From: UBA10001 sp964349095
Lineage (GTDB): Bacteria > Patescibacteriota > Patescibacteriia > Veblenbacterales > UBA10138
Assembly: GCA_964349095.1 (NCBI GenBank)
Contig: CAYGFD010000003.1
Span: 1 to 32,897 of the forward strand
Reading direction: 5' to 3'
Length of the DNA stretch: 32,897 nucleotides
Each line of letters begins with the position of its first letter. The first letter of the stretch is position 1. A program made the position numbers and the translations under genes. Under the pieces are notes generated by a model, which did not search any database, was not told where the DNA came from, and worked only from the letters and a program-made list of their open reading frames with translations. Positions 26,033 through 32,427 of this stretch are shown here, in pieces.

Positions 26033-26732
26033 ATGGATATGGTTGTGTAATTGGAAGTAGCCTGTCAGTAAACCCATCTACCCCTAAATTATGATATTGA
26101 TACCTTTCAACATACTCAACTGGAATTAGTGCAAAATCCCCAAACTCCATTACTAACGACCGTGCTTCTGAAGCTTTCACTGCAACGCTAGTTGCGGCTT
26201 CTGACAAAGCTTGCGCTCTTGTAAGCCAAATATTTCTTTTTTTAGCCAAGCGTAAACGCCTATTAAATTCCAGTTTAATACCCTCTCCCAAAGGATCACT
26301 AAGCAGTTCATCTCGAACCCGTTCATCAACCAAAGCAGTTGATCGCTTTTCAATAAGCACATCTAAAGAGAATGAATTCACCAATTCCTCCAACATTAAA
26401 TGATAACTATTGGAAACGTGGTTAGGAATCTGGCCGGTTGCTGAACTACTACCAATCAATAAAATGAAGTGGTTAATTATTAGCTCAGATTCGTTCAGTA
26501 AATTATGCAACCACTTGAAGTCTTCTATTACCTTTTTTTCACTGCGTAACGCGTCAAATCGTCCAAAATTTGCAAATCTGTATTCTAGGCTTTTACTCAA
26601 ACACCATGGTGTAATAATTTGAATCTCTTTTGTTTCGCATACCCCCTTCTGCAAATAATTAAGTAAATATTGGCGCAAGCGATACTTACCCTGACACCTC
26701 CACTGCAATTGAGTAATAATATTTTCTATCAT
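26022..26732 (-). CDS. Unknown 236-aa protein
   Basis: I do not recognise a family. It appears soluble and mostly helical: MIENIITQLQWRCQGKYRLRQYLLNYLQ, then TKEIQIITPWCLSKSLEYRF, a helical middle, an Arg/Lys-rich FNRRLRLAKKRN and the helical stretch ALSEAATSVAVKASEARSLV; the end is aromatic (RYQYHNLGVDGF, QPYPWRL). The ATG at 26732 is chosen because AAGGA lies 7 bases before it. The frame is open for another 37 codons to an ATG at 26843, but that stretch holds a GC-rich hairpin and a competing small frame and is more likely a leader. It has its own terminators on both sides, so it is a single-gene unit. Confidence 0.7.
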   Translation of the reverse strand: MIENIITQLQWRCQGKYRLRQYLLNYLQKGVCETKEIQIITPWCLSKSLEYRFANFGRFDALRSEKKVIEDFKWLHNLLNESELIINHFILLIGSSSATGQIPNHVSNSYHLMLEELVNSFSLDVLIEKRSTALVDERVRDELLSDPLGEGIKLEFNRRLRLAKKRNIWLTRAQALSEAATSVAVKASEARSLVMEFGDFALIPVEYVERYQYHNLGVDGFTDRLLPITQPYPWRL

Positions 26733-26766
26733 TATTTTCCTTTTTTTATATTGTTGTGGAATAATC

Positions 26767-26790
26767 GGCGGACGCTGGTTAGCGTCCGCC
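26767..26790 (-). promoter_or_regulatory. Perfect 10-bp GC-rich hairpin in the leader of the 236-aa gene
   Basis: GGCGGACGCT and AGCGTCCGCC pair fully around a 4-base loop, in an AT-rich region. It lies 34 bases upstream of the ATG at 26732, before the ribosome site. No T-tract follows on either strand, so it is not a terminator. Confidence 0.55.
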
Positions 26791-26803
26791 CATAATGCGT
26801 TGC

Positions 26804-26866
26804 CTAATAATTGTGCGGCCCCTTTCCACCCAAAGAACGACATTGCTCGCTTTCCAGTTTGAACAT
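26804..26866 (-). CDS. Possible 20-aa leader peptide
   Basis: ATG at 26866 opens MFKLESEQCRSLGGKGPHNY and stops at TAG, with AAGG 6 bases before the ATG. It ends just upstream of the GC-rich leader hairpin and is out of frame with the 236-aa gene. No run of a single amino acid points to classical attenuation. Speculative. Confidence 0.25.
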   Translation of the reverse strand: MFKLESEQCRSLGGKGPHNY

Positions 26867-26906
26867 AAAAAACCTTTTTATTTGTTTATATAAATTGTTA
26901 AAGAGC

Positions 26907-26930
26907 AAAAAACCCTCTCATGTAAGAGGG
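26907..26930 (-). terminator. Terminator of the TrpR-like gene
   Basis: On the minus strand CCCTCT and AGAGGG form a 6-bp stem with loop TACATG, followed by six T's. It lies about 30 bases after the stop at 26962. Confidence 0.88.
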
Positions 26931-26961
26931 GTGAGGGTACTAATATATTAAATAACACCGC

Positions 26962-27291
26962 TTACCGCTCTACACGAGCTGAAAAGGTCTGGTGATGATT
27001 TAAACCCAAGCGCTTCAGTATTAAACTATACCCTCCCATTCCCTGTTTTAACCAATACGCAACGCGGGCAACCGTGGTTGTACTCATTCCCAATTTATTA
27101 GCTATTTCACGATAATCAATGTTGCGAGCTAGCATTTTAACCGCCTGAAATCTGTCTGACATGTCCACTAATTCATCAGGCGTGCACAAATCACGAAAAA
27201 ACATGCGGCACTCATCTAAATTCTTCAATTTAAGAATAGCTGCCAATAATTCGTTAGTTTCTTCTGTATTCCATTTTTTTCCCATTTTCAT
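26962..27291 (-). CDS. TrpR-like repressor, YerC/YecD family
   Basis: 109-aa helical DNA-binding protein of the YerC/YecD branch of the Trp-repressor superfamily. It has WNTEETNELLAAILKLKNLDECRMFFRDLCTPDEL, then the helix-turn-helix YREIANKLGMSTTTVARVAYWL (about 59-80), then GMGGYSLILKRL. The function of this branch is poorly known; members have been linked by context to amino-acid metabolism genes. AAGGAAG lies about 8-10 bases before the ATG. Immediately upstream is a perfect 15-bp inverted repeat covering its promoter, which suggests autorepression, and divergent glyA may be a second target. Confidence 0.9.
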   Translation of the reverse strand: MKMGKKWNTEETNELLAAILKLKNLDECRMFFRDLCTPDELVDMSDRFQAVKMLARNIDYREIANKLGMSTTTVARVAYWLKQGMGGYSLILKRLGLNHHQTFSARVER

Positions 27292-27306
27292 AATATATTC
27301 TTCCTT

Positions 27307-27340
27307 GTATCATTGTATTAACACATTAATACAATGATAC
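27307..27340. promoter_or_regulatory. Perfect 15-bp inverted repeat, candidate operator
   Basis: GTATCATTGTATTAA and TTAATACAATGATAC are exact inverted copies separated by CACA. It begins 16 bases upstream of the TrpR-like start codon and covers the spacer and -10 of its promoter. With no T-tract it is better read as a repressor operator than a terminator. It lies between divergent genes (TrpR-like and glyA). Confidence 0.8.
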
Positions 27341-27351
27341 GAATTAGTCAA
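27323..27351 (-). promoter_or_regulatory. Probable promoter of the TrpR-like gene
   Basis: Minus strand TTGACT (27346-27351), 17-base spacer, TAATGT (27323-27328). The -10 and spacer lie within the inverted repeat, so bound repressor would block polymerase. Confidence 0.55.
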
Positions 27352-27362
27352 GACATGTCTTG
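27349..27362. repeat. 14-bp perfect palindrome between the TrpR-like gene and glyA
   Basis: CAAGACATGTCTTG is fully self-complementary and touches the -35 region of the TrpR-like promoter. It could be a site for a second regulator acting on glyA or on both genes. No protein can be assigned. Confidence 0.45.
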
Positions 27363-27421
27363 TGGATAATTAATAACGTTCTCAACATCCGCAAATATAG
27401 ACAGCAAACCCCTATCCGCGG

Positions 27422-27427
27422 TAACAT
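27422..27427 (+). promoter_or_regulatory. Possible leaderless-type -10 box of glyA
   Basis: TAACAT exactly 6 bases before the ATG at 27434, at the same spacing as the other leaderless-type genes here. The hexamer is less canonical and no -35 is visible. Confidence 0.4.
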
Positions 27428-27433
27428 AAAGTC

Positions 27434-28717
27434 ATGTTTAAGTATCTCTCGAAGCAAGATCCTGAATTGTCGGCTCCTATAAATAAGGAATTAGCCAGAC
27501 AACGACAGGGTTTGGAAATGATTCCTTCAGAAAATTTCACTTCACTTGCAGTAATGGAAGCTCTTGGCTCAGTGCTTACTAATAAATATTCCGAGGGTTA
27601 TCCAGGCAAGCGCTATTACGGGGGCAACGAATTTATTGATGTAATAGAAAATTTAGCACGGGAACGGGCCAAAAAACTCTTTGGTGTTGAACATGCAAAT
27701 GTACAACCCTATTCCGGTTCGCCCGCTAATTTAGCTGTTTGTTTTGCTTTGCTAAACCCGGGAGATACAATTCTAGGCTTAGAACTCGCTCAAGGCGGTC
27801 ATTTAACACACGGCTACAAGGTAAATTTTTCTGGTAAGTTTTATAAGGCAGTAAACTACGGCGTCGATAAAGAAACCCACTTACTAAACTACGAAGTTAT
27901 CAGAGAAATTGCTGTAAGAGAAAAACCAAAGTTAATTATTTGCGGCGCTACTGCTTACCCGAGGCAAATCGATTTTTCAAAATTCTCTGAGATTGCTAAG
28001 GAAGTTAACGCCTACCTATTAGCTGATATTTCACATATCTCCGGCTTAGTAATTGCGGACGCTCACCAATCACCTGTTCCTTATGCAGACGTCGTCACCA
28101 CCACTACTCACAAAACTTTGCGTGGTCCACGTGGCGCGATAATTTTGGTTCCAAAAGTTATTGATAGATTGCACGACGTTCACCACCCTGATAGTAAAAG
28201 GAATCTCGCTGAACTAATCGACGCAGCAATTATTCCAGGTCTACAAGGTGGCCCTCATAATCACCAAACCGCCGCCATCGCCGTTGCCTTAAAAGAGGCT
28301 AGTACGGATGATTTTAAATTATATGGCCAACAAATAGTCAGAAATACCGCCGCCCTAGCTGACGCGCTGATGGATGATGGATTAAAACTAATTACTAACG
28401 GATCAGACAACCACTTGATTCTGGCCGATCTCACCAATATAGGTATTGCCGGACAACAAGCTCAAGAATTACTAGATAGCGTTGGTATTACTGTTAATAA
28501 AAACATGATTCCATATGATACTAGAAAACCACTGGACCCTTCTGGTATAAGACTAGGTACGCCAGCTTTAACCACGCGAGGGTTTAAGGAGGAAGACATG
28601 AAAATAATCGGCCGACTGATTGCTGGTGTTATAAAATCAACCATTAGTATTGAGGATGCAAAAAAATCCGTAAAAGAACTTACGGATCAACACCCTCTTT
28701 ACCCAGAATTAGGCTAA
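27434..28717 (+). CDS. glyA: Serine hydroxymethyltransferase
   Basis: PLP enzyme converting serine and tetrahydrofolate to glycine and methylene-tetrahydrofolate. At 427 aa it is the usual length. Motifs include EMIPSENFTS, NKYSEGYPGKRYYGGNEFID, QPYSGSPANLAV, LADISHISGLV and the PLP-lysine block TTTTHKTLRGPRG (Lys227), then GGPHNHQTAAIAVAL. No Shine-Dalgarno is present. It is divergent from the TrpR-like regulator, with two dyad-symmetric elements in between, and overlaps the translin gene's stop by 4 bases (convergent). Confidence 0.98.
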   Translation: MFKYLSKQDPELSAPINKELARQRQGLEMIPSENFTSLAVMEALGSVLTNKYSEGYPGKRYYGGNEFIDVIENLARERAKKLFGVEHANVQPYSGSPANLAVCFALLNPGDTILGLELAQGGHLTHGYKVNFSGKFYKAVNYGVDKETHLLNYEVIREIAVREKPKLIICGATAYPRQIDFSKFSEIAKEVNAYLLADISHISGLVIADAHQSPVPYADVVTTTTHKTLRGPRGAIILVPKVIDRLHDVHHPDSKRNLAELIDAAIIPGLQGGPHNHQTAAIAVALKEASTDDFKLYGQQIVRNTAALADALMDDGLKLITNGSDNHLILADLTNIGIAGQQAQELLDSVGITVNKNMIPYDTRKPLDPSGIRLGTPALTTRGFKEEDMKIIGRLIAGVIKSTISIEDAKKSVKELTDQHPLYPELG

Positions 28718-29289
28718 GCCTTTAAAGAAAGATCGTAAAGTATATCCTCTAACTTACGAAGGGCATTTTTTGCTTGATCAAATTTATTTCTCAAATAACC
28801 AGTCAAATTCATAGCAATCAACTCACCCATAACTTCTTTAACTGATTCAACCAATTTTATAACCAATTTTTTATCTTTTCTGGTGGCTGCAGTTACCGCA
28901 AACCGGGCTGCCTCCCCAACCATGTCGGTTAAACCACCTAGATACACTTCTAAGGGAACCTTAAAATCAGTGACACCGCCAACCTTACCACTGGTCATTA
29001 AAGAATAAAATAATTTTGCCTCTACCCACTCCTCTTGTGCTTGTCTAAAACTACCTCTGGTTTCAATCTCGTCTATTTTTTTACCCAAAGCTTCCCCCTG
29101 CTTTAATTTTTTTGTTGAATCCTTTATCAATCCCAAGGCCACACTTATTTTTTCCTGCTGCAAAGCAAAAATAGCCTGCTTGGCTAAATGTTGCGCCTCG
29201 CTTGATAACGCCATCACTTGACGACGGACCGAATTCTTAAGCGTGTACTTATCTCTGAGCTCTTTAAAAAATATTTTATCAATTGTCAT
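28714..29289 (-). CDS. Translin-family protein (predicted RNA/ssDNA-binding)
   Basis: 191 aa, all-helical. The resemblance to translin is in ordered blocks: N-terminal basic helix with RRQVMALSSEAQHLAKQAIFAL, the acidic helix QEEWVEAKLFYSLM, YLGGLTDMVGEAARFAV, and the family-typical end GYLRNKFDQAKNALRKLEDILYDLSLK. Translins are octameric RNA- or ssDNA-binding proteins known mainly in eukaryotes and archaea (COG2178 in archaea); bacterial cases are rare. It starts divergently from the 169-aa membrane gene, with TAATAT 6 bases before its ATG. The role here is unknown; RNA metabolism is a guess from the family. Confidence 0.85.
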   Translation of the reverse strand: MTIDKIFFKELRDKYTLKNSVRRQVMALSSEAQHLAKQAIFALQQEKISVALGLIKDSTKKLKQGEALGKKIDEIETRGSFRQAQEEWVEAKLFYSLMTSGKVGGVTDFKVPLEVYLGGLTDMVGEAARFAVTAATRKDKKLVIKLVESVKEVMGELIAMNLTGYLRNKFDQAKNALRKLEDILYDLSLKA

Positions 29290-29295
29290 GAAACA

Positions 29296-29325
29296 ATATT
29301 AACATTAATAACCCTTATTGCCCAA
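29296..29325 (-). promoter_or_regulatory. Leaderless-type promoter of the translin-family gene
   Basis: Minus strand TAATAT (29296-29301) exactly 6 bases before the ATG at 29289, with TTGGGC (29320-29325) at an 18-base spacer. Its -35 overlaps that of the divergent gene within TTGCCCAA. Confidence 0.5.
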
Positions 29326-29346
29326 CACCCCCGCAAACACTATAAT
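29318..29346 (+). promoter_or_regulatory. Leaderless-type promoter of the 169-aa membrane protein gene
   Basis: TTGCCC (29318-29323), 17-base spacer, TATAAT (29341-29346), then 6 bases and the ATG at 29353. The expected transcription start coincides with the A of ATG. Confidence 0.7.
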
Positions 29347-29352
29347 GAAAGT

Positions 29353-29862
29353 ATGGCTATTAACTTAAATACCGAACCAGAGACAAACTTAGGCGATAAA
29401 CTGTTGGGTTGGGATTTTCCAGAATTTAGAATGGTGGAAAGGACTAGAACTTGGTGGGTAATTGCCGCCCTGTTAACCGCCGGCGTACTATATTATTCAT
29501 ATCTGGAAAAAAATTACCTATTTGCGGTTATAGTTATATTTGTAATATCTACTATTTGGATAGATAGTCGTCGCCAACCTAATCAATTGGAATTTAGTAT
29601 TTATCAGGAAGGCGTAGTCGTTAGCAGTCGTTTGTGGACTTGGAAAGAATTGGATTTTTTCTGGATAGCTTACCGCCCACCGCACGTTAACTCTATTTAT
29701 ATCCAGCCTAAAAATATTATTCAGCCAAGAATTTCTGTTCCGCTTGCTAAAACCAACCCCCTAAAAATAAGAGAGGTGTTGTCTAAATTTTTACGAGAAG
29801 ATCTAGATAAAGAAGACGAGCCAACCTCAGAGGCACTCTCCCGCTTACTTAAAATTCAGTAG
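29353..29862 (+). CDS. Small membrane protein with two helices and a cytoplasmic beta-rich tail
   Basis: 169 aa of unknown function. Two membrane helices (about 34-52 and 56-70) are followed by a soluble part with alternating strands (LEFSIYQEGVVVSSRLWTWKE, SIYIQPKNI, RISVPLAKTN), which resembles PH-like domains attached to membrane anchors, and an acidic C-terminal helix (REDLDKEDEPTSEALSRLL). The PH-like reading is only an impression. The ATG at 29353 is chosen, rather than much earlier in-frame starts that would run through the translin promoter, because TATAAT lies 6 bases upstream. Confidence 0.75.
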   Translation: MAINLNTEPETNLGDKLLGWDFPEFRMVERTRTWWVIAALLTAGVLYYSYLEKNYLFAVIVIFVISTIWIDSRRQPNQLEFSIYQEGVVVSSRLWTWKELDFFWIAYRPPHVNSIYIQPKNIIQPRISVPLAKTNPLKIREVLSKFLREDLDKEDEPTSEALSRLLKIQ

Positions 29863-29922
29863 CTACTTGATTTAATAACAAATTTACCATAAGCTATTAA
29901 AGCTATTTAATTTTGCATACTT

Positions 29923-29997
29923 GCCCTCGTCGTTCAATGGATAGGACGCGAGCTTGCGGAGCTTGCAATGTAGGTTCGATTCCTACCGAGGGCACCA
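29923..29997 (+). tRNA. tRNA-Arg (anticodon GCG)
   Basis: 75 nt. Acceptor GCCCTCG/CGAGGGC is perfect, discriminator A, encoded CCA. D-arm GTTC/GGAC; anticodon stem CGAGC/GCTTG around TTGCGGA, so the anticodon is GCG (codons CGC/CGU); T-arm GTAGG-TTCGATT-CCTAC. Most bacteria instead carry tRNA-Arg(ACG) with inosine at the wobble position. Confidence 0.95.
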
Positions 29998-30012
29998 GAC
30001 TAAAAATTGTGG

Positions 30013-30018
30013 CATAAT
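30013..30018 (+). promoter_or_regulatory. Leaderless-type -10 box of recG
   Basis: CATAAT exactly 6 bases before the ATG at 30025. The -35 would fall in the end of tRNA-Arg and is not recognisable; read-through from the tRNA is an alternative. Confidence 0.5.
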
Positions 30019-30024
30019 ATATAT

Positions 30025-32073
30025 ATGCTCAATTTAAAATCATCAATTAGAGATATACCTGGCGTGGGCGAGGCGACTTTTGCTAAATTTAAAAAACTAA
30101 ATATCAATACCTGCGAAGAATTACTGTGGCATTTACCTTACCGCTATGAAGACTACTCCCATTTGATTCCCATAAATAAAATACCTACAAACACCAAAGT
30201 TACTATTGAAGGCAAGGTTCAGCTGATTCAAAGTCGCAGGTCATTTAAAAGAAGGCTGAGTATAACTGAGGCCCTAATTACCGACGGTACTGGCACAGTA
30301 AAATGCATTTGGTTTAATCAACCATATTTAGCCAAACAGATAAAAGTTGGCCAACACGTCCTCTTGGCCGGAATTTTAAAAAAAACCAATTACGGTTTAC
30401 AACTTGATAATCCTACTTATGAATCAAACTTAACAGAAAATATTCACACCGCTCGTTTAGTACCAAATTACCATTTGACAGCGGGATTAACATCAAGAAA
30501 TTTAAGACAATTAATAAATAAAGTATTACCACTGTTAAATAATCATCAGGATTGGCTACCAACCGATATCAAAAAAAAATATTCGTTAATTGATATTGGG
30601 GCGTCACTAAAACAAGTTCATTTTCCCGATAAAATTACAGATATTCAATTAGCACGTAGGCGCCTAGCTTTCGACGAGCTTTTATTACTTCGTCTCTCTG
30701 CTTTGGCCGCAAAAAAAGACTACGCATCCAAGCCAGCACCAAAAGTCCTCTTCAGCCCTCGCAGCAAAGACTTCGTGACCGCGTTGCCTTGGACTTTAAC
30801 CGAGGATCAAAGAAAAACAGCCTGGCAAATTATAAAAGATTTAGGTGGCGATAAACCCATGAATCGACTACTGCAAGGAGATGTCGGGTCTGGTAAAACA
30901 GTGGTCGCTGGTATCGGCGCCCTAAATGTAATTGAGGCTGGATTTATGGTTGCCCTCCTTGCGCCCACGGAGATTTTAGCTAGACAACATTTTGAAACAT
31001 TAAAAAAATTATTTAGAAACTTCCCCATAACCATTGGCCTGTTTACCCGTTCGCAGAATGAAATCAATCAAGACGAAAAGCTAACCAAAAAACAAATAAT
31101 CGACATGGTTAATGATAAAAAAATAAATTTCGTGGTTGGTACCCACGCCCTATTAACAGAGCAAATAAAAATTTCCAATCTTGGTTTATTAATAATTGAC
31201 GAACAACATCGTTTTGGCGTCGAACAGAGAAACTGGTTTTTAAAACAATCCAACATTACACCGCACTTACTTTCTCTTTCTGCCACCCCTATTCCACGCT
31301 CACTAGCCCTCACGATCTATGGCGACCTGGATATTTCCTTGATCAAAGAATTACCAAAGGGCAGAAAAAAAATTATTACTAAAATTATCAATGATTCAAC
31401 CAGAACAAGTGCCTACACCCTGATTCGGCAAGAGATAGCTGCTGGACATAAGGTATTTATTATCTGCCCCTTAATCGAAGAAAGTGATACTACGGGTATA
31501 AAGTCTGTCGCCCAAGAAAAAAATAACCTGGAAAAAAATATTTTTCCAGAAATTACTATCGGCGGATTACACGGTCAAATGTCGGGAAAGGAAAAAATCC
31601 AAGCCCTAGCTGATTTTGCTTCAGGCAAGACTCCTGTTTTAGTATCTACTACTGTTATTGAGGTTGGCATAGATATACCTGATGCAACAGTAATAATGAT
31701 AGAAGATGCGCAAACATTCGGCCTTGCCCAGCTACACCAATTACGCGGACGCGTCGGTCGTAGTGAACTTCAATGTTACTGTCTACTAATGGCTAACGAC
31801 CAAACAGTCGAAAATCAAAGACTAAAAGCCCTGGTTAAATTCACAAATGGATTTGATTTAGCGGAACAAGATTTAGAAATGCGTGGACCCGGTGATCTAC
31901 TCGGGTTAAACCAATCAGGCTGGTTACCACTAAAAGTCGCAAATTTAGGTAAAACCGAATTATTAGAGATGGTAAGGGCGGCGGCAGATACCATACAAAA
32001 AAATTATCCCAATTTTCTTGAAGAATCAATTGTGAAGGATAAATTGAGAGATATTTTCTTTCATCCAGAATAA
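30025..32073 (+). CDS. recG: ATP-dependent DNA helicase RecG
   Basis: Superfamily 2 translocase that remodels stalled forks and Holliday junctions. 682 aa, normal length. The N-terminal wedge/OB domain (IRDIPGVGEATFAKF, LLWHLPYRYEDYS, TDGTGTVKCIWFNQPYL) is followed by helicase motifs: Walker A LLQGDVGSGKT (282-292), LAPTEILARQH, VVGTHALLTE, IIDEQHRFGVEQR (DEQH), LSATPIPRSLALT, then STTVIEVGIDIPDATVMI-type motif V and QLHQLRGRVGRS. The ATG at 30025 fits the conserved N-terminus; an earlier TTG in frame at 30007 is rejected. Confidence 0.98.
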   Translation: MLNLKSSIRDIPGVGEATFAKFKKLNINTCEELLWHLPYRYEDYSHLIPINKIPTNTKVTIEGKVQLIQSRRSFKRRLSITEALITDGTGTVKCIWFNQPYLAKQIKVGQHVLLAGILKKTNYGLQLDNPTYESNLTENIHTARLVPNYHLTAGLTSRNLRQLINKVLPLLNNHQDWLPTDIKKKYSLIDIGASLKQVHFPDKITDIQLARRRLAFDELLLLRLSALAAKKDYASKPAPKVLFSPRSKDFVTALPWTLTEDQRKTAWQIIKDLGGDKPMNRLLQGDVGSGKTVVAGIGALNVIEAGFMVALLAPTEILARQHFETLKKLFRNFPITIGLFTRSQNEINQDEKLTKKQIIDMVNDKKINFVVGTHALLTEQIKISNLGLLIIDEQHRFGVEQRNWFLKQSNITPHLLSLSATPIPRSLALTIYGDLDISLIKELPKGRKKIITKIINDSTRTSAYTLIRQEIAAGHKVFIICPLIEESDTTGIKSVAQEKNNLEKNIFPEITIGGLHGQMSGKEKIQALADFASGKTPVLVSTTVIEVGIDIPDATVIMIEDAQTFGLAQLHQLRGRVGRSELQCYCLLMANDQTVENQRLKALVKFTNGFDLAEQDLEMRGPGDLLGLNQSGWLPLKVANLGKTELLEMVRAAADTIQKNYPNFLEESIVKDKLRDIFFHPE

Positions 32074-32121
32074 AAAGCCATTGCATTTTGCTGTTTTTTA
32101 GCGGTTTTCATTAAAAACTAC

Positions 32122-32150
32122 TTGACTTTTTTTAAAAAATGTTATATAAA
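32122..32150 (+). promoter_or_regulatory. Promoter of the structured leader and 120-aa orphan gene
   Basis: TTGACT (32122-32127), 17-base spacer of T/A runs, TATAAA (32145-32150). A start is expected near 32157, about 270 bases before the next gene. Confidence 0.75.
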
Positions 32151-32156
32151 GATAGA

Positions 32157-32427
32157 TAACAAAATTGCACTTTATCAGCCGCCGCTACCCACTTTGGTGT
32201 GGGGTTTTCTCCATTAAAAAGGCGGCTGCACAAGTCGTCCTAGTAAATGGTTTTCTCCACAACCAAAAAGTGGCGGCTTTAATTTATCAACACAAAAAAC
32301 TCTAATTCACTAGACCTTTCACAACTATATTCGGAGGAATGATGATCGACTCGAGTTAAAATACCACCCCACCTCGTAACATAATTCACCCCACCTAGTT
32401 AACAAAAAAAACAAAAAAGGATCAATC
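32157..32427 (+). ncRNA. Long structured leader RNA, possibly a cis-regulatory element
   Basis: This 354-base stretch after recG holds no sizeable gene. CAGCCGCC (32176-32183) pairs perfectly with GGCGGCTG (32221-32228), enclosing a smaller CCCAC/GTGGG hairpin. The module recurs: GGTTTTCTCCA at 32203 and 32249, and GGCGGCT at 32221 and 32272, so the first arm has two possible partners (8 or 7 bp). Farther on, CACCCCACCT occurs twice (32365-32374, 32387-32396); ACCCCAC in each could pair with GTGGGGT at 32199-32205. These mutually exclusive pairings suggest a switch, but no known riboswitch class was recognised. It could also be a free-standing RNA. Confidence 0.5.
32339..32359 (+). CDS. Possible 6-codon leader peptide (MMIDSS)
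   Basis: GGAGG (32333-32337) lies just before ATGATG; the reading frame MMIDSS ends at TAA. With the second ATG the spacing is 4 bases and the peptide MIDSS. It has the best Shine-Dalgarno in the region, sits in the structured leader of the 120-aa gene, and is followed by the two CACCCCACCT repeats, which could mask GGAGG-type sequences. Speculative. Confidence 0.3.
   Translation: MMIDSS

Noticed and set aside
26733..26843. A 37-residue N-terminal extension of the 236-aa protein
   Set aside because: The ATG at 26732 has a good AAGGA at the right distance, and the extension covers a perfect hairpin and overlaps another small frame. Kept only as an alternative.
32157..32290. CRISPR-like repeats
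   Set aside because: Only two imperfect copies of a module with paired arms, no spacer series and no cas genes; better read as RNA structure.
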